Below, piece by piece: positions 16,116 through 26,688 of a DNA stretch of 64,000 nt. The translations under genes and the position numbers were made by a program. The stretch comes from RYN-230 sp963813975 (lineage in GTDB: Bacteria; Actinomycetota; Actinomycetes; Streptosporangiales; Streptosporangiaceae): NCBI GenBank assembly GCA_963813975.1, contig CAWFAP010000001.1:806001-870000 (forward strand), written 5' to 3'. How positions within the stretch are numbered: the stretch's first letter is position 1; every line of letters starts with the position of its first letter. The notes under the pieces are model-generated. The model was not told where the DNA came from, did not search any database, and saw only the letters and a list, made by a program, of their open reading frames with translations.

Positions 16116-16909
16116 GCGGCACTCCCGTCCACCCGCCGTACCCGCATCCGGGCGGCGCCCGGCCCCCCGCCATCCCGGCCGGCCTGGTGCCCCGGCACGT
16201 CGCCTTGGTCATGGACGGCAACGGGCGGTGGGCCAAGGAGCGCGGGCTGCCCCGCACCGAGGGTCACAAGATGGGGGAGTCCGCCCTCTTTGACGTGATC
16301 ATGGGTGCGATCGAGCTCGGCATTCCCTACCTGTCGGCCTACGCGTTCTCCACCGAGAACTGGCGGCGCTCCCCGGACGAGGTCCGCTTCCTCATGGGCT
16401 TCAACCGGGACGTGATCCGCCGCCGCCGCGACCAGCTCAACGAGGTAGGCGTGCGGGTCCGCTGGGCCGGCCGGCGTCCCCGGCTGTGGCGCAGCGTCAT
16501 CAGGGAACTCGAGGATGCGGAGCGCATGACCGAGGGGAACTCGGTGCTGACGCTCCAATTTTGCGTGAATTATGGCGGCCGGGCCGAAATTGCCGACGCG
16601 GCGGCCGCGATAGCCCGGGAAGTGGCGGCGGGCCGGCTGCGCCCGGACCGGATCGACGAGAAAGTGCTGGCCCGGTATCTCGATGAGCCGGACATTCCCG
16701 ATGTCGATTTGTTTGTGCGGTCCTCGGGGGAGCAGCGCATCTCGAATTTCCTGCTCTGGCAGTCCGCCTACGCCGAACTCGTCTTCCTGGACACGCTTTT
16801 CCCCGATTTCGACCGGCGGCACCTGTGGCAGGCCTGCGAGATGTACGCGAGCCGGGACCGGCGTTACGGCGGCGCCCAGCCCAACCTGCTGCCGATCAGC
16901 ACGTCCTAG
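16112..16909 (+). CDS. uppS: Isoprenyl transferase / undecaprenyl diphosphate synthase
   Basis: 265 residues. cis-prenyltransferase signatures are complete: HVALVMDGNGRWAK (catalytic Asp in MDGNGRWA, about residue 34), SAYAFSTENWRR, and the C-terminal FVRSSGEQRISNFLLWQSAYAE. It chain-elongates FPP with IPP to the C50/C55 lipid carrier used for peptidoglycan and glycopolymers. The ATG at 16112 overlaps the recO stop by four bases. The recO-uppS pair is conserved across actinobacteria. Confidence 0.95.
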   Translation: MSGTPVHPPYPHPGGARPPAIPAGLVPRHVALVMDGNGRWAKERGLPRTEGHKMGESALFDVIMGAIELGIPYLSAYAFSTENWRRSPDEVRFLMGFNRDVIRRRRDQLNEVGVRVRWAGRRPRLWRSVIRELEDAERMTEGNSVLTLQFCVNYGGRAEIADAAAAIAREVAAGRLRPDRIDEKVLARYLDEPDIPDVDLFVRSSGEQRISNFLLWQSAYAELVFLDTLFPDFDRRHLWQACEMYASRDRRYGGAQPNLLPISTS

Positions 16910-16910
16910 C

Positions 16911-16977
16911 CCCAGTCGGCTAGCACAGCAGTCCCAGCCGGCTAGCGCAGCCGCGCTGGCCCAGCCGGCTAGCGCAG
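16911..16977. repeat. Three copies of an 18-bp repeat containing AGCCGGCT
   Basis: CCCAG(T/C)CGGCTAGC(A/G)CAG occurs at 16911-16928, 16933-16950 and 16960-16977. Copies 2 and 3 are identical and contain the 8-bp palindrome AGCCGGCT. The cluster lies between the convergent uppS and the following minus-strand gene and enters the last codons of the latter. A role in bidirectional termination is possible; there is no single long hairpin. Confidence 0.85.
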
Positions 16978-17268
16978 TCCCTGCCAGACGCACAGGGCGA
17001 GCAGGGCCGCGAGGGCGACCACCCGCAGCAGGCGGGTCGACGGCTGAAGCGCAGGCCAGGACAGCAGAGCCAGCCAGGCCAGGAACACGGTGACGACCAG
17101 CAGCATGGCCGCCCCGCCCCAGCCGCTCACCGCCAGCCCGCCCACGAACAGGGCGGCGACGACCACCGGCGGCAGCCACCGGGGCAGGTGCCGGAGATAG
17201 GCGGCCGGCCGGAGGCTCAGCCGCTCGATGGATTGACGGATCTGCGGGGATTGCTGGCGCACAGTCAC
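16969..17268 (-). CDS. Small membrane protein (possible DUF6703 type)
   Basis: 99 residues. A basic N-terminus of about 33 residues (ending LRHLPRWLP) is followed by three hydrophobic segments (about 34-50, 52-72 and 80-96). No catalytic motif is visible. Small membrane proteins of this size sit beside uppS/recO in several actinobacteria; the DUF6703 assignment is from general resemblance only. GTG start at 17268, convergent with uppS and divergent from the DUF1906 gene. The last three codons fall in the 18-bp repeat cluster. Confidence 0.6.
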   Translation of the reverse strand: MTVRQQSPQIRQSIERLSLRPAAYLRHLPRWLPPVVVAALFVGGLAVSGWGGAAMLLVVTVFLAWLALLSWPALQPSTRLLRVVALAALLALCVWQGLR

Positions 17269-17345
17269 TAAGTATCCCCCCGCGCGTGGCTGGCCGGATT
17301 TAGGGTCAAGATTTCACATCTCCCGGGCAAAGTTACCCTCTTGTG

Positions 17346-17401
17346 GCCTTCCCCGGGCCGGCGCTGCGCATGTCGGCGTAAGGCGCAGGGAACGGGAAGG
17401 C
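17346..17401 (+). other. Possible structured 5' leader upstream of the DUF1906 gene
   Basis: Two nested helices: GCCTTCCC (17346-17353) pairs with GGGAAGGC (17394-17401), and inside it CTGCGC (17364-17369) pairs with GCGCAG (17383-17388). It ends 52 nt before the ATG. I could not match it to a known riboswitch consensus. Confidence 0.3.
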
Positions 17402-17453
17402 GCGAGGCCTGACGCCGTCCCCGGCGGTTGGGGGCGCCATCGCATTCGGGGGG

Positions 17454-19091
17454 ATGCAGATGCGTCAGGTAATCACGTTTGCGTTGGTCGTGGCCCTTAC
17501 GTACCTGGGACTCGGGGCTTTTGCCCCGGCCCAGCCTATGCCCGGCCCGGGGACCGCGGCGGCGCGGCTCACCGCGCAGGCCAGCCGGCCCGGGGTCAAG
17601 GTGGTCCGGTTCGCCGGGTACACGATCAGGGTCCCGGCGAGCTGGCCGGTCTACCGGCTGGACCGCGATCCCACCCGGTGTGTCCGTTACGACCGGCATG
17701 CGGTCTACCTGGGCCAGCCCGGAGCCAACCAGCAGTGCCCCGCGCACCTGGTCGGCCGCACCGCCACGATCAGCATCCAGGCGGGCAGCCCGGGGTCAGC
17801 CCGCCCGGGGCCGGGCAGCCCGGGGACGGCGCCGGGCGGCCCGGTGACCATCGGTCCCGCGATCGGGACCATGCCGCAGGTCAGCGGGTCGGTGACCCGT
17901 GATGCCCAGAACCAGGAGCTGCGGACCTCGCTCGCGGACCCCGGCGTGTCGGTCACCGGGACCTACACCGGGGATTCCCGGGGGGTGCTGTCCATCATCG
18001 ACAGCCTGCGCCGGGCCGGCCACCAGCGTGCGCACGGTAGTCCGGAGCCGGGCGGCGGCCGCGCCCAGGTGATGACGGGCTCTGCGGCGGCGCTGGCCCC
18101 CGGGACCGGGCACGCCGCGCTGGTCCCGCGCGCGGCGGCGACGCTCCGCAGCTCGCACCCGGCCCGGCACCGGCATCCCCGCGCGCACCACGGCCGGCGC
18201 CACCACCAGGCCCGCAAGCACCCGGGGAGCACGCACAAGACCAGCACGCACAAGACCAGCAAGCATCGCCGCGGCAAGCACCGGGCCACCAAGCACCAGG
18301 CGCGCAAGCACCGGGCCCGCACGCATCACGCCCGCACGCATCACGCCCGCACACACCACCGGAGCCCTCACCGGGCCCACGCGCGAACCCCCCGCCCCCG
18401 CCAGGCCCTGCGCGGCTTCGACAGCTGCACGACCCCCTCGGTGGCCGCGATGCGGGCGTGGCGCCGCACGTTCTCGGCCATGGCGGTCTACATCGGCGGC
18501 GTCGAGGCGGGCTGCGCGTCCCCGAACCTCTCGGCGGACTGGGTCCGCGCGGTGACCGGCCTGGGCTGGTCGCTCATCCCCACTTACGTCGGCCGGCAGG
18601 CGTCCTGCTCGAGATTCTCGGTCCGCATCCGGCCCGCCCGCGCCGGGGCCCAGGGCCAGGCCGCGGCCCTCGACGCGATCCACCAGGCCGCCGCCCTGGG
18701 GATGGGCCGCGGCACGCCGGTCTACTACGACATGGAGGCCTACCAGGGGCACCGGCGATGCCGGAACGCGACCATGGCCTTCCTGGATGCCTGGACCCGG
18801 ACGCTGCACGCGAATGGCTACTCCTCCGGGGTGTACACCAGTGCCTCGTCGGGAGCCGAGGACCTCGGCGCGGCCCGTTCCGTCAACGGGCATAAGGTCG
18901 CCAAGCCGGACTCCATGTGGTTCGGCTTGTGGGACAACCGGCGCAACGTGCGGGGCCTCCCGTACCTGCTGCGGAACTGGTGGGCGGGACCGCGCCGGAT
19001 CAAGCAGTACGAGGGCCCGCACAGGCGCACCGTGGGCGGGTTCACCCTGGACATCGATTCCGACTGGGTCTTCGGGGCGGTTTACCGGTAA
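17454..19091 (+). CDS. Secreted DUF1906 (glycoside hydrolase-like) protein with His/Lys/Arg repeat linker
   Basis: 545 residues. An N-terminal hydrophobic signal peptide (about 5-27) is followed by a domain of about 150 residues of unknown type. Next comes a strongly basic linker (about 235-315) built of K-H-x and A-R-T-H-H units, then a C-terminal DUF1906 domain (about 320-545: LRGFDSCTTPSVAAM, YYDMEAYQG, GFTLDIDSD). DUF1906 has a TIM-barrel fold related to glycoside hydrolase families and occurs in cell-envelope proteins such as mycobacterial Rv2525c. The acidic residues in YYDMEAY are candidate catalytic residues. The linker would bind anionic wall polymers; that is inference. Divergent from the small membrane protein. 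Confidence 0.85.
   Translation: MQMRQVITFALVVALTYLGLGAFAPAQPMPGPGTAAARLTAQASRPGVKVVRFAGYTIRVPASWPVYRLDRDPTRCVRYDRHAVYLGQPGANQQCPAHLVGRTATISIQAGSPGSARPGPGSPGTAPGGPVTIGPAIGTMPQVSGSVTRDAQNQELRTSLADPGVSVTGTYTGDSRGVLSIIDSLRRAGHQRAHGSPEPGGGRAQVMTGSAAALAPGTGHAALVPRAAATLRSSHPARHRHPRAHHGRRHHQARKHPGSTHKTSTHKTSKHRRGKHRATKHQARKHRARTHHARTHHARTHHRSPHRAHARTPRPRQALRGFDSCTTPSVAAMRAWRRTFSAMAVYIGGVEAGCASPNLSADWVRAVTGLGWSLIPTYVGRQASCSRFSVRIRPARAGAQGQAAALDAIHQAAALGMGRGTPVYYDMEAYQGHRRCRNATMAFLDAWTRTLHANGYSSGVYTSASSGAEDLGAARSVNGHKVAKPDSMWFGLWDNRRNVRGLPYLLRNWWAGPRRIKQYEGPHRRTVGGFTLDIDSDWVFGAVYR
18315..18359 (+). repeat. Three 15-bp tandem repeats in the DUF1906 linker
   Basis: GCCCGCACGCATCAC at 18315-18329 and 18330-18344 and a diverged copy at 18345-18359, encoding Ala-Arg-Thr-His-His. 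They form the end of a longer, less regular Lys/His/Arg/Thr-rich stretch beginning near 18210. Confidence 0.9.
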
Positions 19092-19103
19092 TAAGCTGGG
19101 CCG

Positions 19104-19166
19104 ATGCGCCCGGCCGAGGGGCTGGGGCGCGCCCGCCCGCCGACCGCCAGCCGGATGGAGTCCTGA
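19104..19166 (+). CDS. Possible leaderless upstream ORF coupled to glyS
   Basis: A 20-codon ORF (M-R-P-A-E-G-L-G ... M-E-S) whose TGA overlaps the glyS ATG as TGATG. It starts 6 nt after TAAGCT (19092-19097), which could be a -10. If translated, it would couple glyS translation to its own. It is short, has only two Gly codons and no recognised family, so it may be chance. Confidence 0.25.
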   Translation: MRPAEGLGRARPPTASRMES

Positions 19167-20572
19167 TGGCCCGCCGTAACGACCGCATTGAAACAATCGT
19201 CAGCCTGGCCAAGCGCCGTGGCTTTGTCTTCCCCTCCAGTGAGATCTACGGGGGACTCCGCGCCTCGTGGGACTACGGACCGCTGGGCGTGGAGATGAAG
19301 AACAACATCAAGCGGCAGTGGTGGAAGGCGATGGTCCAGGAGCGGGACGACATTGTCGGGCTGGACTCCTCGGTCATCCTGGCCCGCGAGGTGTGGGAGG
19401 CCAGCGGCCACGTCACCGAGTTCGTGGACCCGCTGACGGAGTGCCAGTCGTGCCACCGCCGGTTCCGCGCCGACCACCTGATCGAGGGGTACGAGGAGAA
19501 GCACGGCCACCCGCCGGAGAACGGCCTGAAGGACATCGCCTGCCCGCACTGCGGGACCCGGGGCGCGTTCACCGAGCCGCGCATGTTCAACGGGCTGCTG
19601 CGCACCTTCCTCGGGGCAGTGGAGCGGGAAGGGGAGGCGGGCGGGGAGTCGGGCCTGGCCTACCTGCGGCCGGAGACCGCGCAGGGGATCTTCATCAACT
19701 TCCGCAACGTGCTGCAGACCTCACGCAAGAAGATCCCGTTCGGCATCGGGCAGATCGGCAAGTCGTTCCGCAACGAGATCACCCCGGGGAACTTCATCTT
19801 CCGGACCCGCGAGTTCGAGCAGATGGAGATGGAGTTCTTCGTCAAGCCGGGCAGCGACGAGGAATGGCACGAGTACTGGATCAAGAGCCGGCTCGCCTGG
19901 TTCACCGGCCTGGGCGTGAACGCGGAGAACCTGCGCCTGTACGACCACCCGGCCGACAAGCGGTCGCACTACTCCAAGCGGACCGTGGACATCGAGTACC
20001 GCTACGACTTCACCGGCGTGGAGTGGGGTGAGCTGGAAGGCATCGCGAACCGGACCGACTACGACCTGGGCGTGCACGCCCAGGCCTCCGGCCAGGACCT
20101 ATCCTACCTGGACCAGGACTCCGGCGAGCGGTTCGTGCCCTACGTCATCGAGCCCGCGGCCGGGGTCGACCGGTCCATGCTCGTCTTCCTGCTCGACGCC
20201 TACAGCGAGGACGAGGCGCCGGACGCCAAGGGCAAGCTGGAAAAGCGCACCGTGCTCCGGCTGGACCCCCGGCTCGCCCCGGTCAAGGTGGCGGTACTGC
20301 CCCTGTCCCGCAACGCCGACCTGTCCCCGAAGGCCCGCGACCTGGCCGCCCAGCTGCGCAAGCGGTGGAACACCGACTTCGACGACGCCAGCGCCATCGG
20401 CCGCCGCTACCGGCGGCAGGACGAGATCGGCACCCCGTTCTGCGTGACGGTCAACTTCGACACGCTCACCGACGACGCGGTGACGGTCCGGGAACGGGAC
20501 TCGATGAAGCAGGAGCGGATCGGCCTGGACGGCATCGAGGCCTACCTGTCCGAGCGCCTGGCCGGCTGCTGA
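19166..20572 (+). CDS. glyS: Glycyl-tRNA synthetase (alpha2 type)
   Basis: 468 residues, a homodimeric class II synthetase. Class II motif 1 lies near GPLGVEMKNNIKRQWWK; a zinc-binding insertion has CQSCHRRF and CPHCGTRG; motif 2 is FRNEITPGNFIFRTREFEQMEMEFF; motif 3 is in the GVDRS segment; and an anticodon-binding domain occupies the last 110 residues. It charges tRNA-Gly. The ATG at 19166 is preceded by GGAG with 5-nt spacing; the longer upstream reading frame is not conserved. The gene is 75 bp after the DUF1906 stop. Confidence 0.96.
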   Translation: MARRNDRIETIVSLAKRRGFVFPSSEIYGGLRASWDYGPLGVEMKNNIKRQWWKAMVQERDDIVGLDSSVILAREVWEASGHVTEFVDPLTECQSCHRRFRADHLIEGYEEKHGHPPENGLKDIACPHCGTRGAFTEPRMFNGLLRTFLGAVEREGEAGGESGLAYLRPETAQGIFINFRNVLQTSRKKIPFGIGQIGKSFRNEITPGNFIFRTREFEQMEMEFFVKPGSDEEWHEYWIKSRLAWFTGLGVNAENLRLYDHPADKRSHYSKRTVDIEYRYDFTGVEWGELEGIANRTDYDLGVHAQASGQDLSYLDQDSGERFVPYVIEPAAGVDRSMLVFLLDAYSEDEAPDAKGKLEKRTVLRLDPRLAPVKVAVLPLSRNADLSPKARDLAAQLRKRWNTDFDDASAIGRRYRRQDEIGTPFCVTVNFDTLTDDAVTVRERDSMKQERIGLDGIEAYLSERLAGC

Positions 20573-20640
20573 CCCGCCCGCGCAGCCCGGCCAGGCCCCG
20601 GCGCCGGCCGGGCCGCGCGATGGGCGTGACCCCGCGGGAC

Positions 20641-21996
20641 TTACCAGGCCGGCCACCGCTGGGGGCTCGGTGTGGACGGTGCCCGGGGGACGGGGACGAA
20701 CTTCTCCGGGGTCAGCACGCTGATCACCGGGCGCCAGTAAGCGGTGTCCCCGCCGCCGGAGACCGTGACGTGCTTCAGGCCGGGCTGGCGGTCCACCACG
20801 ATCAGGGTGCTGCCTGACGCGTTCGTCCACAGCACGTCCTGGTTACCTTCCGGCCACAGGTTGTGCAGCGTCCAGGTGCCCAGCTGGCGCACCACCCGCC
20901 CGGTGCGGGTCGAGTACTCCGTGAACGACATGACCGCGGTCAGCGGATGCCTGGTGAACGTGGTGGTCGCGGTGACGATCCTGGATCCGGACGGGGTGAG
21001 CAGCACGTTGAAGCCGGTCACGTCGCGGCGGCCGTACTGGAGGTCGTTGCCGGCCCAGGCCAGCACCAGCCGGCTAGCGGCCTGGAGGCTGCCGCCCGGG
21101 CCATTGGTGTCCAGCAGCCGGACCTGCGCGCTGGACTCGGTCCGCTGCTGGAACGCGAGCGTCCCGTCTTCGGCCCAGGACAGCACCTGCCCGGCACCGG
21201 GGATCCGGATGACGATCGGCCGGCCGCCCGGCCACGTCCAGGTCTTGACCGCGCCTGTCACCAGGTTGAAGACCTGGATCTCCGCACCGGTGGGGGATCG
21301 CCGGGACGGGTCCCAGGCGACGGCGAGCTTCAGGCCGCCGGGGGACAGCGCCAAGCCGGTCAGGGTCCCGAGCACGTTCGGCGGGAGCGGGATCGGCAGC
21401 GCGGTGAGCATGGGCACGTGTGTATGGGGATCGAACCGGAGCAGGAAGAACTTGTTCGCCGTGGTGAACCAGTCCTGGTAGCCCGACTTCAGTTTGTGCC
21501 GCCACCGGCTGGCCAGCAGGACGAACTCGTGGCCGTCGCCCGCCGCGCTCACCTGGCTGAACACGGTGTAGGGCCGGGGCGGGCGCACCGTGGCCAGCAC
21601 TTTCCCGGTGGGTGTGGCGCGCACCTGGACGTGCGTGACGTCGCCCAGCGGGCCATCGCCCGCCTGGGTGAGGTAGTACGGCGGCAACTGGGCGAGCAGC
21701 GACTCGTGGTGCCCGGGCGGCGCCGCAGCCCGGTGCCCCGGCTGGCCGTGGGCCACAGTCACGGCCACGGCCGCGGCCAGCACGATGATCACGGCCGCCG
21801 CGGCGGCCAGCGGGGTGAGCGCCGCGGGCCGTGTGCGGCGCAGCCGTCCACCCTGAAACCAGGCCCGGGAGAGCCGGCGTCCTTCCGGGCCGGCGGGCAG
21901 CCGCAGCGGCGGGGCGCTGCCGGGCGGCACGGTGTCCGCGGCGGCCCGGGTCGCGGCGCGGAGCCGCTCTTCGGTGCTCATCCCTGGGCTGATCAT
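20641..21996 (-). CDS. Membrane-anchored protein with beta-propeller-like ectodomain, paired with ECF sigma factor
   Basis: 451 residues: a cytoplasmic N-terminus of about 60 residues, one transmembrane segment (about 62-85, rich in Ala/Val/Ile), and a large extracytoplasmic region of about 350 residues. The ectodomain has repeated hydrophobic-strand patterns and internal similarity of the type seen in WD40/YVTN-like propellers (VLLASRW, LKLAVAWDPS, VLSWAEDGTLAFQQ). I recognise no catalytic motif. Its ATG overlaps the sigma-factor stop by four bases, so it is translationally coupled to it. A sensing or anti-sigma role is plausible but unproven. Confidence 0.75.
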   Translation of the reverse strand: MISPGMSTEERLRAATRAAADTVPPGSAPPLRLPAGPEGRRLSRAWFQGGRLRRTRPAALTPLAAAAAVIIVLAAAVAVTVAHGQPGHRAAAPPGHHESLLAQLPPYYLTQAGDGPLGDVTHVQVRATPTGKVLATVRPPRPYTVFSQVSAAGDGHEFVLLASRWRHKLKSGYQDWFTTANKFFLLRFDPHTHVPMLTALPIPLPPNVLGTLTGLALSPGGLKLAVAWDPSRRSPTGAEIQVFNLVTGAVKTWTWPGGRPIVIRIPGAGQVLSWAEDGTLAFQQRTESSAQVRLLDTNGPGGSLQAASRLVLAWAGNDLQYGRRDVTGFNVLLTPSGSRIVTATTTFTRHPLTAVMSFTEYSTRTGRVVRQLGTWTLHNLWPEGNQDVLWTNASGSTLIVVDRQPGLKHVTVSGGGDTAYWRPVISVLTPEKFVPVPRAPSTPSPQRWPAW

Positions 21997-22580
21997 TGGC
22001 CTGCCTCCTGGATAAGCCGGCCCAGCGCGGCCAGCCCGCGCGAGGTGGTGGATTTGACCGCGCCGGGGCTGACGCCCATGGATTCCGCGATCTCCGGCTC
22101 GGTCTGGTCGAGGTAGAAGCGGAGCACCAGGGCCTCCCGCTGCCGGTCCGGCAGCCGCCGCAGCGCGTTCAGCACCTGCTGGTGTTCCTCGCCGAGCAGC
22201 GCGGCCTGCTCCGCCGAGGCGGCGTCCGCCGCGGCGGGGTCCGACGCGTCAGGGGCCGGGCCGCCGCGCCGCCGGGCCCGGATCCGCTGGCGCAGCTCCG
22301 AGCGGCACCCGTTGAGCGTGGCGGCGCGCACGTAGCTCAGCGCCTTGGCCGGGTCGGCCAGCTGGCCCCAGCGGCGGTACAGGCCGCAGAACGCCTCCTG
22401 GACCACATCCTCGGCCGCGGCCCGGTCACCCAGCATGACGACCCCGAGCCGGATCAGCCCGACCGCGTGCGCCTCATACAGGGCGCTGACGGCCTGCGTG
22501 GCGTCCGCGCGGGCCTGGCCGCCCGACGGGCCCGGCCCGGAACCCGCCCCGCTCGCTCGCGTACCCATTGGCATGCCCAC
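21993..22580 (-). CDS. ECF sigma factor, SigE family (second copy)
   Basis: 195 residues. Region 2: VSALYEAHAVGLIRLGVVML and AAEDVVQEAFCGLYRRW. Region 4: LRRLPDRQREALVLRFYLDQ and the HTH EPEIAESMGVSPGAVKSTTSRG. A linker of about 40 residues rich in Arg, Ala and Asp separates them. This is the same family as the sigma factor at 7.6-8.2 kb but too different to be a recent duplicate. The stop overlaps the start of the membrane partner. It probably autoregulates, but I see no clear promoter motif upstream. Confidence 0.92.
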   Translation of the reverse strand: MGMPMGTRASGAGSGPGPSGGQARADATQAVSALYEAHAVGLIRLGVVMLGDRAAAEDVVQEAFCGLYRRWGQLADPAKALSYVRAATLNGCRSELRQRIRARRRGGPAPDASDPAAADAASAEQAALLGEEHQQVLNALRRLPDRQREALVLRFYLDQTEPEIAESMGVSPGAVKSTTSRGLAALGRLIQEAGQ

Positions 22581-22905
22581 GTATCAGAGACGCCGCGCCG
22601 TGCGGCCAGTTGCTCGCGGCGGTGGACAAAATTCTCCGCAACGAAAACCGGCCGGGGTCAGCGGTCCCGCGCCAGCCGGTGTCTCGCGGCGCTGTCCCAG
22701 GCCTGCCCACCATGAATCCGGCGGATCCGGGCCGGTTGTCCCCGCGAAGATGCCGGGGTTTATGGCGGCCCCTGGGACGGGGTCGCCCGCGGCTCCCAGG
22801 GAGGAGACGATGAGGCTGGCCCGCCTGCCTTGCGCCGCGACAAGAGCATGATCACCGGCGCCGGCATCATGAACTGGTTCCGGCAGCACAACTCGTGAGC
22901 CAGGC
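22581..22905. other. 325-bp region without a recognised gene
   Basis: Upstream of the second ECF sigma operon and downstream of the reductase gene. It should hold the sigma operon promoter. It contains GGGAGGAG before an ATG at 22810 that opens a 13-codon ORF, and a stop-to-stop open frame (22716-22898, plus strand) ending in a Met-rich sequence; neither has a recognisable product. A GGCCCCTGGGACGGGG/CCCAGGG imperfect hairpin lies near 22767-22801. Confidence 0.5.
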
Positions 22906-23811
22906 TCAGGCAGGCCCGGCCAGCAGCGCGGCCAGGACGGCGCCGATCAGGGCGTCGTCTGGCCCGCCTGCCGCAGGCGCGTCCGGCGACGAGCGGCGGA
23001 AGACCTCGGCGGCGGCCTCGTGGAACCCGCCGGGCAGGCCGTCCGCGGTCATGCTGGCGGCGATCTCCTCCATCTCGCCCACCCAGCGCCAGCCCTTGGC
23101 CGCGGCCGACCGGGCCGCGCCCCCCGACCGGCCCTCCAGCCCCGGCTGGGACAGCGCCCACTCGGCCAGCAAGCTGTCCTCCACCCGCTCGGCCCGGGCC
23201 AGTGCGCGGGCCGCCAGCACCAGCGCGGCGCTGCCCTTGGTCCAGGCGGCGTAGGCCATCTTGAGGGCCGAGGCCCCGACCGGATTGTCGTTGCGGAGAA
23301 TTACCGGGGTCAGCGCGGTGCCCCCGAAGAGGCCCGCGACCTGCGCGGCGGGGCCGTCCCCGTCCCCGGCGACGGAACCGCCGGCCAGGTAAAGACGGGT
23401 GCCGTCCGCTGAGCCGTCCGGCACGGCTGGCCCGGCCGGCGGGGAGCCGACGATCCCGCCGTCCACGTAACGGCCGCCGGCCCCTTCCACGACGGCCTGG
23501 ACGTCGCAGGCGGTGCCGGGGGAGATGGCGTTGGCGTCCACGTAGACACCGGTGAAGCCGGCGGCAGCCACCGCGCGGGCGGTGGGCAGCGCCGCGTGCG
23601 GCGGGCAGACCGACAGGATGATCCCGGTCTCCCCGGCCAGCGCGGCGATGGTCCCGGCGCCGGCCAGCCCGGCCTGCGCGGCCCGGGCCGCGCTGGCCGG
23701 GCTGCGGCCCTCGGGCACCCAGCGGACCTCGTGACCCCGGGCGGTCAGGCAGCCGGCCACCGCCGCGCCCATCTCGCCCGGGTGCAGCAGCCCGATCGCC
23801 ATGCCGCCCAT
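22906..23811 (-). CDS. NAD(P)-dependent oxidoreductase, 6-phosphogluconate dehydrogenase-like with DUF1932 domain
   Basis: 301 residues. An N-terminal Rossmann domain begins with IGLLHPGEMGAAVAG, the NAD(P)-binding glycine motif of the beta-hydroxyacid dehydrogenase/6PGDH superfamily. Other superfamily elements are YVDANAISPGT and YVDGGIVGSPP, followed by the lysine-containing KMAYAAWTKGSAAL segment that starts the all-helical DUF1932-type C-terminal domain. The substrate is unknown. The start at 23811 has GGAGG with 6-nt spacing; an internal ATG at 23802 is an alternative. Divergent from ppdK. Confidence 0.85.
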   Translation of the reverse strand: MGGMAIGLLHPGEMGAAVAGCLTARGHEVRWVPEGRSPASAARAAQAGLAGAGTIAALAGETGIILSVCPPHAALPTARAVAAAGFTGVYVDANAISPGTACDVQAVVEGAGGRYVDGGIVGSPPAGPAVPDGSADGTRLYLAGGSVAGDGDGPAAQVAGLFGGTALTPVILRNDNPVGASALKMAYAAWTKGSAALVLAARALARAERVEDSLLAEWALSQPGLEGRSGGAARSAAAKGWRWVGEMEEIAASMTADGLPGGFHEAAAEVFRRSSPDAPAAGGPDDALIGAVLAALLAGPA

Positions 23812-24000
23812 CCGCCGCCTCCGTGTCCGCGATCCGGTTCCCGGTACGACAGTACGGGGCTGTGGCCCGGCCTATCGGATGCACCGGCGCTCGGTGCTCG
23901 GTAGAGTCGAATGACCGGGCCGAAGAGGCCGTCATCATCCAGGCTGCCGTGTATTCAGGCCGCGGCTCGCACCGGCGGCACCCCCGAGGAGAGCGTTTCA

Positions 24001-26684
<2,684 letters not shown>

Positions 26685-26688
<4 letters not shown>

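Noticed and set aside
17346..17453. ydaO-type c-di-AMP riboswitch upstream of the DUF1906 gene
   Set aside because: The gene type is plausible but I could not find the conserved sequence blocks, so it is listed only as an undefined structure.
18231..18360. CRISPR-like array
   Set aside because: The repeats are contiguous 12-15-bp coding units without unique spacers and lie inside a gene.
22716..22898. Open frame ending in a Met-rich sequence in the gap before the second sigma operon
   Set aside because: No start codon with a ribosome binding site opens this frame, it is short, and I recognise no family. It could be a remnant but the evidence is too thin.
22760..23938. Large open frame antisense/shifted to the reductase gene on the minus strand
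   Set aside because: It is a shadow of the reductase and intergenic region with an Arg/Gly/Ala/Pro-rich composition typical of shifted GC-rich coding DNA.
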